The notes under the pieces were generated by a model. That model made no database searches. It was not told the DNA's origin and saw nothing but the letters and a program-made list of their open reading frames with translations. Both the position numbers and the translations under genes were made by a program. This document shows positions 23,889-31,514 of a stretch of DNA of 35,722 bases, one piece after another; position 1 is the first letter of the stretch; each line of letters begins with the position of its first letter. The DNA is from Vicinamibacterales bacterium (GTDB lineage: Bacteria > Acidobacteriota > Vicinamibacteria > Vicinamibacterales > JAMQPK01): the NCBI GenBank assembly GCA_023717525.1, contig JAMQPK010000055.1, positions 1-35,722 of the forward strand, in the 5' to 3' direction.

Positions 23889-24891
23889 CTTCCTTTAAGA
23901 ACGCAATCAAGGGCGGATACGTCTTCTCGGGCGCTTCCATGTGCGGCACGTGGCCCAAACCGGGAATGAGCAACAGCCGGCCATTGCCGTTTGGAATGCT
24001 GTCGGCGATGAATTTCATCCGCTCCTTGAACACAGGCCCCGCCAGGCTGTCTTCCGCGCCGCCAAACGCCAGCGTCGGCGCTTTGATATGCGCCCAGTCG
24101 CTCGTCACCGGATCGAGATACGTGATTTGCCCGAGCAGCGCCTGCACCATCGCGTAGCGCGGCCAGTCGGCGCTGAGCGTCCAGGCGTAACGGACACGCG
24201 TGAACTTTTCGAAATCCGGCGTCCACGCAGACGGATTGTGCGAAACATACCTGAAGAGCCCCGCGCGGATGCTCTGATAGCTCGCCTCGAGCGACCGCTT
24301 GTACGAATCGTCCACGCTCGACCACGGCCGCTCGAAGCGCGGGTCAACCAGGCCGATTGGGTTGTAAATCACCACCCGCTCGGCGACATCGGGATACTGC
24401 GTGGCAAATCGAGCCGCCAGCATGCCGCCCATCGAATGGCCGACGATCATCGCCTTCTGAATATTGAGAGCTTTCAGAATGCGTTCCGTGTTCAGCGCCA
24501 TGTCGTGAAAGTTGTAGGGAATGATCGGTTTCGACGATCGGCCAAAACCGATCTGATCCGGGACGACGACGCGGAAGCCTTCCTTGCGCAGCGCATCGAT
24601 GGGCCCACCCCAGTAGAAACCGGCGAAGTTCATGCCGTGAAACAACACCACCGTGTGGCCGTTCGGCGGTACCGACGGCGGCACGTCCATGTATGCGATG
24701 CGCATGTCCTGGCCGTAGGCGGTGAACTGCAGGTACGACGAGGGATACGGATACGGCACGTCTTCGCACGTAATGCTTCCCGGCTTCACGTCTGCCGGTG
24801 TCGGTGGGCCCGACGGCGCCTGCTGCGCCGCACTGGCGGCAGGCATCGCCAACATCAGCAACAAACCCATCAGCCGTGGCATTCTGGTCAT
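23878..24891 (-). CDS. Exported alpha/beta hydrolase
   Basis: The protein has 337 residues with a signal peptide ending near residue 22 (MPAASAAQQ). It has an alpha/beta-hydrolase fold: oxyanion region LFHGMNFAGFYW, nucleophile S153 in the GHSMGG elbow, acid D281 in GGAEDSLAG and histidine H314 in GLGHVPHMEAP. The order and spacing suit the alpha/beta-hydrolase 1 family (PF00561), which includes esterases, epoxide hydrolases and C-C hydrolases. The start is ATG 24891 with AAGGA upstream; the in-frame TTG 18 bases earlier is less likely. It is the first gene of a five-gene minus-strand unit and is divergent from the sugar operon that starts at 24948. A near-palindromic site (24918-24937) lies between the two. 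Confidence 0.92.
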   Translation of the reverse strand: MTRMPRLMGLLLMLAMPAASAAQQAPSGPPTPADVKPGSITCEDVPYPYPSSYLQFTAYGQDMRIAYMDVPPSVPPNGHTVVLFHGMNFAGFYWGGPIDALRKEGFRVVVPDQIGFGRSSKPIIPYNFHDMALNTERILKALNIQKAMIVGHSMGGMLAARFATQYPDVAERVVIYNPIGLVDPRFERPWSSVDDSYKRSLEASYQSIRAGLFRYVSHNPSAWTPDFEKFTRVRYAWTLSADWPRYAMVQALLGQITYLDPVTSDWAHIKAPTLAFGGAEDSLAGPVFKERMKFIADSIPNGNGRLLLIPGLGHVPHMEAPEKTYPPLIAFLKEGLR

Positions 24892-24917
24892 GACCGTCCT
24901 TTCAATCACTCTATAAC

Positions 24918-24937
24918 CTACTTGACCGGTAAAGTAG
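24918..24937. promoter_or_regulatory. Near-perfect 20-bp palindrome in the divergent promoter region
   Basis: Arms CTACTT (24918-24923) and AAGTAG (24932-24937) flank a core that contains the palindrome ACCGGT. Nine of ten positions pair across the centre. The site sits in the 56-base gap between the divergent hydrolase and DUF1080 genes, a good place for a dimeric repressor (PadR-like or TetR-like in size). No regulator gene is adjacent. Confidence 0.45.
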
Positions 24938-24947
24938 ACTACGCCTC

Positions 24948-25583
24948 ATGCGCAGACTGCTCCTCGGTGTTCTCGTCGCCGGCGCCGCGTTGAACACTCC
25001 ATCCCTTACGGCCCAGGGCCGTCGCGTAAAGCTCTTTGACGGCGCCACCTTAAAAGGATGGAACGGCAACCCGGCATTCTGGTCCGTCGCCGACGGCGCC
25101 ATTCACGGCGTGACGGACAAGACGCCCGGCGAGCTCATCCTGTCAGATGGAGACTACGCCGACTTCAGGTTGATTCTCAAATCGAGGCTTGTCAGCGAGT
25201 CGAATCATCTCGGCATGTGCTTCTGGGGCGAACGCCGCGCAGACTGGCGCTACGGCGAGTGCATCCTCGTGATCCCGCCCAACCACGGCATGTGGGACTA
25301 TCACCCAGGCAAGGGCAGCCCGCCGCGCGAAACAATGCCGCACCCCACATTCGATCCGCACGTGTGGCACGAAACGGAAATTCTCGCCAGCATGAAGACA
25401 GGCGTCGTACGCGTGGCCGTGAACGGTGTGGAAGTGACGCGCTACAAAGACGAGGATCCATCACGCCTGAAGAAAGGCCCGATCGGTTTGCAGATTCACT
25501 CGGGTGCGTCTGTCGTCGAGTACAAAGACATCGAAATTGAAGTCGATCCGAAAGAGGACCGGCTGATCACAACGAAACCGTAG
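24948..25583 (+). CDS. Exported DUF1080 protein (3-keto-disaccharide hydrolase-like domain)
   Basis: The protein has 211 residues with a signal peptide ending near residue 23 (LTAQGRR). The domain begins LFDGATLKGWNG and continues FWSVADGAIHGVTDKTPGELILSDGDYADFRLILKSRL, SNHLGMCFWGERR and PIGLQIHSGASVVEYKDIEIE; this is the standard DUF1080 (PF06439) jellyroll. Some members hydrolyse 3-keto-glycosides; catalysis here is inferred, not shown. It opens the seven-gene plus-strand operon and is followed six bases later by a PQQ dehydrogenase gene. It would cleave the ketone-activated glycosidic bond after oxidation by that enzyme. Confidence 0.88.
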   Translation: MRRLLLGVLVAGAALNTPSLTAQGRRVKLFDGATLKGWNGNPAFWSVADGAIHGVTDKTPGELILSDGDYADFRLILKSRLVSESNHLGMCFWGERRADWRYGECILVIPPNHGMWDYHPGKGSPPRETMPHPTFDPHVWHETEILASMKTGVVRVAVNGVEVTRYKDEDPSRLKKGPIGLQIHSGASVVEYKDIEIEVDPKEDRLITTKP

Positions 25584-25589
25584 GGCATC

Positions 25590-27497
25590 ATGCGCATACT
25601 CTTTTGCCGCTGCCTTGCAGCAACTGCACTCGCTGGATTCGGCATCGTCATCGCGCTCAGCGCACAGACGTCGCCCAGAATGCCGTACACAACCTGGAGC
25701 CTCCCGGGCGGTGGAATTGATTCACCTCAGTACTCCGCGCTGAAGCAGATCAACAAGACCAACGTCGGGAAGCTCGAGCTCCAGTGGTTTCTGCCCGCGC
25801 CGGGACCAACCGGACGCTTCGCCTTCAGCCCGCTGGTGGTGGACGACGTGATGTATGTCGTCGGTGCGGAGGGCGCCGTGTTCGCCGTCAACGCCGAAAC
25901 CGGCAAGGAGGTCTGGCGACATCAGACCGAGGCGCAGCCAACCAACCGCGGGTTCACGTACTGGGAGAGCAAGGATCGCGCGGACCGGCGCATCGTCTAC
26001 GCGGCCGGCAGCTATCTGCAGCAGCTGGATGCAAAGACGGGACAGCTCATCACGACCTTCGGCACCAAAGGCCTCGTCAATCTTCGCGAAGGCCTCGGCC
26101 GGACACCGACGCCGATTGGCGGCGTGCAGTCGGGATCGCCCGGGCACGTGTTCGAGAACATGATCATCATGGGCTCGGCGCCTGGTGAAGGCTACGCGTC
26201 GCCGCCTGGCGACCTGCGCGCGTTCGATCTGTTCACCGGCAAGCAGCTCTGGACGTTCCACACGATTCCCCGCCCCGGCGAGTTCGGCTACGACACCTGG
26301 CCTCCGGATGCATGGAAAACGGCGGGAGGCGCCAATACGTGGGCCGAGTTTGCGATCGACGAGAAGCGCGGGATCGGATACTTCCCGCTCGGATCTCCCA
26401 CGTTCGACTTGTGGGGCGGCGATCGCAAGGGCAATAACCTGTTCGGAAACACGCTGCTGGCGCTCGACCTGCGAACGGGAAAGCGCCTGTGGCACTACCA
26501 GCTGCTTCATCACGATCTGTGGGATTACGACCTGGTGACGGGCCCGAAGCTCCTCACCGTCCGGCGCAACGGGAAGCCGGTCGACATCGTCGCGCAGGCG
26601 ACGAAATTCGGATTGCTGTACGTCTTCGATCGCGTTACAGGCCAGCCTCTATGGCCCATCGAAGAGCGGCCCGTTCCGCAAAGCGATGTGCCGGGCGAGG
26701 CATCGTCCGCGACGCAACCGTTCCCGACTGCGCCGCCGCCGTTTGCGCGGCTCAAGTTCACCGAAGACGAGATCAATCCGTATCTCGAAGACGGGGAGCG
26801 CGAGCGTATCCGCGGTCTCATGAAGAAGGCGCGAAACGAGGGCATCTTCACGCCGCTCAGCATCAAGCAGGATCAGATTTCAATTCCGGGCGAGTTGGGC
26901 GGATCCAACTGGGGTGGCGCAGCCGCCGATCCGGAGACCGGCATCCTCTACGTTCGCGGCGCGGATCAGCCCGCGTACCACACACCCCTGCAGGCGGTTG
27001 AGAAGACTCCCGATCTGATGACGCCGCAACCACGCTACGCCGGCCGCCTGGGCTCCATGTTTTTCGCCGAGAACGGCCTTCCCGCGATCTCACCGCCATG
27101 GGCGAGGCTGACGGCGTACGACCTGAACACGGGCACTATCAAGTGGCAGAAGCCCATCGGCACCGTGCCTGCGCTGGCGGCCAAAGGCATTACGAACACG
27201 GGCAACAACTACCGCGTGCACCGTAACGGTCCCGTCGTCACGGCCGGAGGCGTGATCTTCATGGCGCACTTTGCCGATCGGACCGTACGAGCATTCGACA
27301 AGGACAACGGCGACGTGCTGTGGGAAAAACCGATGGACGCGAACTTCGCCGGCATTCCGTCGGTGTACGAGGTTGGCGGGCGCCAATATGTCGCCTTCTT
27401 TGGCGGCTGCTGCGAGGTGCCCCCCGAGGGCAATATCGCCTGGGTTGGCGCCAAGCCCGGCACGCAGGGATACTACGTGTTCGCGCTGCCGAAATAA
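25590..27497 (+). CDS. PQQ-dependent dehydrogenase, glucose/quinate-dehydrogenase-like
   Basis: The protein has 635 residues with an N-terminal signal peptide (residues 1-25, SAQTSPR). The rest is a quinoprotein propeller: INKTNVGKLELQW opening, then TGKEVWRH, TGKQLWTF, TGKRLWHYQ-LLHHDLWDYD and TGQPLWPIEE. HHDLWDYD and LGGSNWGGAAADPETGILYV are the hallmark motifs of membrane-type glucose and polyol quinoproteins. There is no membrane domain, so it is likely soluble in the periplasm. A CC pair occurs late in FFGGCCEV. It would oxidise a sugar or polyol using PQQ, made elsewhere since no pqq genes are here. The start is ATG with a weak AGGG, six bases after the DUF1080 stop. It is in one operon with a di-heme cytochrome c gene downstream. 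Confidence 0.93.
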   Translation: MRILFCRCLAATALAGFGIVIALSAQTSPRMPYTTWSLPGGGIDSPQYSALKQINKTNVGKLELQWFLPAPGPTGRFAFSPLVVDDVMYVVGAEGAVFAVNAETGKEVWRHQTEAQPTNRGFTYWESKDRADRRIVYAAGSYLQQLDAKTGQLITTFGTKGLVNLREGLGRTPTPIGGVQSGSPGHVFENMIIMGSAPGEGYASPPGDLRAFDLFTGKQLWTFHTIPRPGEFGYDTWPPDAWKTAGGANTWAEFAIDEKRGIGYFPLGSPTFDLWGGDRKGNNLFGNTLLALDLRTGKRLWHYQLLHHDLWDYDLVTGPKLLTVRRNGKPVDIVAQATKFGLLYVFDRVTGQPLWPIEERPVPQSDVPGEASSATQPFPTAPPPFARLKFTEDEINPYLEDGERERIRGLMKKARNEGIFTPLSIKQDQISIPGELGGSNWGGAAADPETGILYVRGADQPAYHTPLQAVEKTPDLMTPQPRYAGRLGSMFFAENGLPAISPPWARLTAYDLNTGTIKWQKPIGTVPALAAKGITNTGNNYRVHRNGPVVTAGGVIFMAHFADRTVRAFDKDNGDVLWEKPMDANFAGIPSVYEVGGRQYVAFFGGCCEVPPEGNIAWVGAKPGTQGYYVFALPK

Positions 27498-27512
27498 TCT
27501 ATAGTGCTGCGC

Positions 27513-28436
27513 ATGTATACAAGACGCGAGTTTGCCGGCATGGCGTTCGCGGGTCTGGCGCTACCTCGGCAGGCGGCCAACCGCCCTACGCTCGAGATCG
27601 GTGGAGTCCGAATCGGCGCGCAGAGTTACAGCTTTCGCGCGCTCCCTCGTCGCCCAGGTGCGGATCTTGTTGATGAGCTGATTGGCGCGTTCACCGCGTG
27701 CAGCCTTGGTGAATGCGAGCTCTGGTCGCCGCAGATCGAACCCGCTGCTCCATCAATTGCGCGCGGCGACACACCGGAATTGCAGCAGGCGCGCCAGCAG
27801 GCTCGCGCCGATCTCCGGAAGTGGCGGATCGGGACGCCGCTCGATCACTTCCGCGGCATCCGGAAAAAATTCGCGGCGGCGAACATCACTGTTCGCGCGT
27901 TCAACTACAGCTTCAACGACAGTTTCAGCGACGAGGAAATCGACCGCGGCTTCGAGATCGCGCGTGCCCTGGGCGCGGAGTGGATCACCGCATCGAGCAC
28001 GCTCTCGTCGGCCAGGCGCGTGGCGCCGTTTTCAGACAAACACAAGATGATCGTCGGGATGCACAATCACTCGAATGTGACCGATCCCAATGAATTCGCC
28101 ACACCCGAGAGCTTCGCCGCCGCGATGAAGATGTCGAAGTACTTCAGGGTGAACCTCGACATCGGCCACTTCACCGGCGCCAATCAGGATGCGGTCGCCT
28201 ACCTTCGCGACCATCACGCCGACATCACCAACCTCCACCTCAAGGACATCAAACGAAACCAGGGTGGCAACGTGCCCTGGGGAGAGGGCGACACGCCCAT
28301 TCGCGACGTGCTGCAACTGCTGAAGCAGAACAAGTGGCCGATTCCCGCCTATATTGAATACGAGTATCGCGGTGATGGCACTCCCATCGAGGAAGTAAAA
28401 AAAGGATTCGCGTACATCCGTCAGGCGCTGGCGTAG
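27513..28436 (+). CDS. Tat-exported sugar isomerase/epimerase-family TIM-barrel protein
   Basis: The protein has 307 residues. The N-terminus MYTRREFAGMAFAGLALP has a twin-arginine pattern (TRREFAG) and a short hydrophobic stretch, so Tat export is likely. The body is the AP_endonuc_2/xylose-isomerase TIM barrel (PF01261): IGAQSYSFRA, GECELWSP, KMIVGMHNHSN, FRVNLDIGHFTG, NLHLKDIKR, and IPAYIEYEYRG, which supply the usual Glu, His, Asp and Glu metal ligands. The ATG at 27513 is chosen because it starts the signal; a GTG at 27504 is possible. It follows the PQQ dehydrogenase closely and precedes a second TIM-barrel gene. In keto-glycoside pathways such proteins isomerise or cleave keto-sugars, which is inference here. 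Confidence 0.87.
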   Translation: MYTRREFAGMAFAGLALPRQAANRPTLEIGGVRIGAQSYSFRALPRRPGADLVDELIGAFTACSLGECELWSPQIEPAAPSIARGDTPELQQARQQARADLRKWRIGTPLDHFRGIRKKFAAANITVRAFNYSFNDSFSDEEIDRGFEIARALGAEWITASSTLSSARRVAPFSDKHKMIVGMHNHSNVTDPNEFATPESFAAAMKMSKYFRVNLDIGHFTGANQDAVAYLRDHHADITNLHLKDIKRNQGGNVPWGEGDTPIRDVLQLLKQNKWPIPAYIEYEYRGDGTPIEEVKKGFAYIRQALA

Positions 28437-28448
28437 GACGGATCCGGC

Positions 28449-29414
28449 ATGAAGCTGGGACTCTTCACGCCTGTGCTTGGAAAGCTGTCGTTCGCCGAGA
28501 TGCTGGTGAAAGTGCGCTCGTTCGAAAAGATCGACGCCATCGAGCTCGGGACCGGCGCCTGGCCTGGGCGCGATCACATAGATCCGGATGAACTTCTCGG
28601 CAGCGCCCAGCGCGCCCGCGAGTACCGCCAGGCGATTACCGACGCTGGGCTCGCGATCAGCGCGCTCTCCTGCCACGGCAACCCCCTGCATCCCGACAAC
28701 GCGAAGGCGCGCGGCGACGACGAGCTGTTTCGAAAAACCGTACGGCTCGCCGAGCGGCTCGAGGTACCGGTGGTCGTCACATTTTCCGGATGCCCGGGCG
28801 ATGCCGAGAACGCCAGGCATCCGAACTGGGTCACCAGCCCATGGCCGCCCGAGTTTCTCGACGTGCTCGAATGGCAGTGGGAGACAAAAGCGATTCCCTA
28901 CTGGTCCGATGCTGCGCGGTTCGCCGGCGATCACGGCATCAAGATCGCCCTCGAAGCGCATCCCGGGTTTCTGGTCTACAACGTGGAAACGGCCCTGAAG
29001 CTTCGGCTCGCGACGGCGAAGAATCTCGGAGTGAATTTCGACCCCAGCCATTTCTTCTGGCAGGGAGTGGACGTGCCGGCCGCCATCCGTGCGCTCGGCG
29101 ACGCGGTGTTCCATGTGCACGCGAAGGATGTGTCGATCGATCCCCACAACGTCGCGGTCAACGGCGTGATCGATACGAAGACCTACCATCGCATGGCGGA
29201 ACGATCGTGGCTGTTCCGCAGCGTCGGCTGGGGTCACGGCGAGCTCGAATGGAAGCGCATCGTCTCTGCGCTTCGTTTGGCTGGGTACGACTACGTGATG
29301 AGCATCGAGCACGAGGACGCGCTCGCGTCGATCGACGAGGGGTTAAGCGCCGCCGTCGACGTGCTGAGCCGAGCGGTGTTCACCCAGCCACCCGTCGACC
29401 CATGGTGGACATAA
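28449..29414 (+). CDS. Cytoplasmic sugar isomerase/epimerase-family TIM-barrel protein
   Basis: The protein has 321 residues with no signal peptide. It is a TIM-barrel of the sugar phosphate isomerase/epimerase type. Motifs are MKLGLFTPVL, IDAIELGTGAW, ISALSCHGNPLHPD, VVTFSGCPG, IKIALEAHPGFLVYN, LGVNFDPSHFFWQG, VFHVHAKD, and YVMSIEHED. The Glu of LEAHP, the Asp-x-x-His of DPSHF, the His of VHAKD and the Glu of IEHED are likely metal ligands. The block PNWVTSPWPPEFLD is frequent in a subgroup annotated as sugar isomerases in Gram-negative catabolic clusters. It overlaps no gene but sits 12 bases after the previous one. It probably acts on the imported sugar in the cytoplasm while the Tat-exported relative acts outside. 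Confidence 0.9.
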   Translation: MKLGLFTPVLGKLSFAEMLVKVRSFEKIDAIELGTGAWPGRDHIDPDELLGSAQRAREYRQAITDAGLAISALSCHGNPLHPDNAKARGDDELFRKTVRLAERLEVPVVVTFSGCPGDAENARHPNWVTSPWPPEFLDVLEWQWETKAIPYWSDAARFAGDHGIKIALEAHPGFLVYNVETALKLRLATAKNLGVNFDPSHFFWQGVDVPAAIRALGDAVFHVHAKDVSIDPHNVAVNGVIDTKTYHRMAERSWLFRSVGWGHGELEWKRIVSALRLAGYDYVMSIEHEDALASIDEGLSAAVDVLSRAVFTQPPVDPWWT

Positions 29415-29415
29415 C

Positions 29416-30633
29416 GTGAGCGCCATGTCGACGGCCACGCGGATCAAACTCTCGGTGATGATGTTCCTCGAGTTCTTCATCTGGGGAGCGTGGTACGTCA
29501 CGCTGGGGACATGGCTTGGGACAACGCTGGGGTTTTCCGGCGAGCAGATCGGGATTACCTACGGGACCACTGCCGTGGCTGCGATGATCTCGCCGTTCTT
29601 TGTCGGCATGATCGCCGATCGGTTCTTTGCGACGCAGCGGCTGCTGGCGCTGCTTCACGCGCTCGGCGCCGCAGCGCTTCTCTTCGCGTCGATTCAGACG
29701 ACCTTCGGAGCGCTCTACACTGTGATTCTGATCTACACCCTCTTCTACATGCCGACGCTGGCGCTCACTAACTCGCTGTCGTTCCGGCAGATGCAGGATC
29801 CCGGGCGCGAATTTCCAGGCGTGCGCGTGCTCGGCACCATCGGCTGGATTGTCGCTGGGCTCGTCGTGGGCACCCTGAAGGTTGAGGCGACCGCCACCCC
29901 CGTGCGGCTCGCCGCGGCGGGGTCGCTTGCGCTGGCGTTGTTCTGTCTCACTCTGCCGCACACACCACCGCAGAAAACAGGACGCGTGGGGTGGAGAGAC
30001 GTGCTCGGCCTCGATGCGCTCCAGCTGTTGAAGAACCGATCGTTTGCCATTTTCGTGCTGGGCTCCTTCCTTGTCTGCATTCCGCTGCAGTTCTACTATG
30101 CCTTCGCGAATCCGTTTTTGAACGAGCTGGGTGTGACGAATGCGGCCGGCAAAATGACGCTCGGACAGATGTCAGAACTCGGGTTCATGCTGTTGATGCC
30201 CTGGTTCTTCCGCCGCCTCGGCGTCAAGTACATGCTGCTTGTCGGCATGGCCGCATGGGTGACCCGATATCTCCTCTTCGCCTACGGAAACAACATGGCT
30301 CTGGCCTGGATGCTGTATGGCGGCATCATCCTCCATGGCATCTGCTATGATTTTTTCTTCGTCACAGGACAGATTTACGTCGACCAGAAGGCGCCAGCCG
30401 ATGTGCGCGCCGCGGCGCAGGGATTCATCACATTCGTGACCTACGGCGTCGGGATGTTGATCGGCTCCCCCCTGTCGGGAATGGTTGTGGACCGCTACGC
30501 GATGACCACTGGCGCGGGCGCGGTACTCCACGACTGGCACAGCATCTGGCTGGTACCCGCTGGCGGCGCTGCCGTGGTGCTGATTCTCTTTGCGATGTTC
30601 TTCCGCGCCGACAGTCAGGAAGGGCGGCCATGA
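29416..30633 (+). CDS. Nucleoside-permease-like MFS transporter (Nuc_H_symport family)
   Basis: The protein has 405 residues and about twelve helices. The first helix, LSVMMFLEFFIWGAWYVTLGTWL, is highly typical of the nucleoside:H+ symporter branch (PF03825, NupG-like). LGFSGEQIGITYGTTAVAAMISPFFVGMIADR carries the MFS loop 2-3 region and FPGVRVLGTIGWIVAG is another branch signature. The annotated role in this branch is nucleoside uptake, but the operon is about sugars, and members in Planctomycetes and Bacteroidetes gene clusters sit next to sugar genes. Import of an oxidised sugar is therefore plausible. GTG start two bases after the previous stop; an ATG at 29425 is an alternative. Its stop overlaps the cytochrome start as ATGA. 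Confidence 0.9.
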   Translation: MSAMSTATRIKLSVMMFLEFFIWGAWYVTLGTWLGTTLGFSGEQIGITYGTTAVAAMISPFFVGMIADRFFATQRLLALLHALGAAALLFASIQTTFGALYTVILIYTLFYMPTLALTNSLSFRQMQDPGREFPGVRVLGTIGWIVAGLVVGTLKVEATATPVRLAAAGSLALALFCLTLPHTPPQKTGRVGWRDVLGLDALQLLKNRSFAIFVLGSFLVCIPLQFYYAFANPFLNELGVTNAAGKMTLGQMSELGFMLLMPWFFRRLGVKYMLLVGMAAWVTRYLLFAYGNNMALAWMLYGGIILHGICYDFFFVTGQIYVDQKAPADVRAAAQGFITFVTYGVGMLIGSPLSGMVVDRYAMTTGAGAVLHDWHSIWLVPAGGAAVVLILFAMFFRADSQEGRP

Positions 30634-31514
30634 AACAGATGCTTGCGACGGCAGTACTGCTATCGGCGACGGTCGGCGGACTCATCGCCGCCCAGGCGCC
30701 CGTGCCACCGGCTCCTCCAGTTCGCGGCGGTGTCTCGAGCTTTCCTGCACAACAGCGCGAGCCCGACGATCCGGTGCTCGTCGCTCGCGGAGGCGATCTC
30801 TACGGCATCGAATGCCGGGGCTGTCATGGTCCCGATCTGCGAGGCGGCGAGATGGGCGGCCCGAATCTACTTCGATCGTCGCTTGTACTGAACGACCAGA
30901 GCGGCGAGCTTCTGCTGCCAGTGATCCATGGCTCTCGAAAGGATCAGGGCATGCCGGCGATCGGCATCAGCGCGGAGGACGTGAAGGCCGTCGCCGCCTT
31001 CATCCACAGTGTGGCCGCGAAAGCGCCGGGACAGGGCGCCCCACCGCCGGGTCCGCCTGTCACATTGAACGTTCTTGTCGGCGATCCGAAGGCGGGCGAG
31101 GCGTATTTCAGCGCGAAGTGCGGTACTTGTCACTCGATTACGGGCGACCTGAGCGGCATCGGCACGCGCAACCCCGGCCCCGTTCAGCTGCAGAACCTCT
31201 GGGTGGCCGGCGGCCGGGGGGGTGGTCGCGGCGCTTCGCTCGAGCGGCGTCCGCCGCCCATGACCACACGCCGCGAGATCACCGTTACGGTGACGCAACC
31301 AGGTGGAAAGAAAACGGAGGGCCGCCTCGAGCGCATCGACGATTTTCTCGTGGCGTTGACGCTGGCCGACGGCACACCGCGCTCGTTCCGCCGGGACGGC
31401 GAAATTCCGTACGTCGAGGTACATGATCCGCTCGAAGCGCACAGGAATCTGCTGGCTGTCTACAGCGACAAAGACATCCACGACGTGACCGCGTATCTTG
31501 CGAGCGTGAAATGA
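30630..31514 (+). CDS. Di-heme cytochrome c, exported
   Basis: The protein has 294 residues with a signal peptide ending near residue 21 (LIAAQ). Two CxxCH sites are C62-R-G-C65-H66 and C164-G-T-C167-H168. M108 in DQGMPAIG is the probable distal ligand of the first heme. Between the second heme site and the terminal helix there is a 70-residue beta-rich insertion (TTRREITVTVTQPGGK to PYVEVHDPL). The expected methionine is replaced by a region with H in PLEAHRNLL, so the second heme may be bis-His or its ligand may lie elsewhere. It likely carries electrons from the two quinoproteins to the respiratory chain. Start and stop overlap with neighbours as ATGA, so the MFS, cytochrome and dehydrogenase are coupled. 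Confidence 0.9.
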   Translation: MKQMLATAVLLSATVGGLIAAQAPVPPAPPVRGGVSSFPAQQREPDDPVLVARGGDLYGIECRGCHGPDLRGGEMGGPNLLRSSLVLNDQSGELLLPVIHGSRKDQGMPAIGISAEDVKAVAAFIHSVAAKAPGQGAPPPGPPVTLNVLVGDPKAGEAYFSAKCGTCHSITGDLSGIGTRNPGPVQLQNLWVAGGRGGGRGASLERRPPPMTTRREITVTVTQPGGKKTEGRLERIDDFLVALTLADGTPRSFRRDGEIPYVEVHDPLEAHRNLLAVYSDKDIHDVTAYLASVK

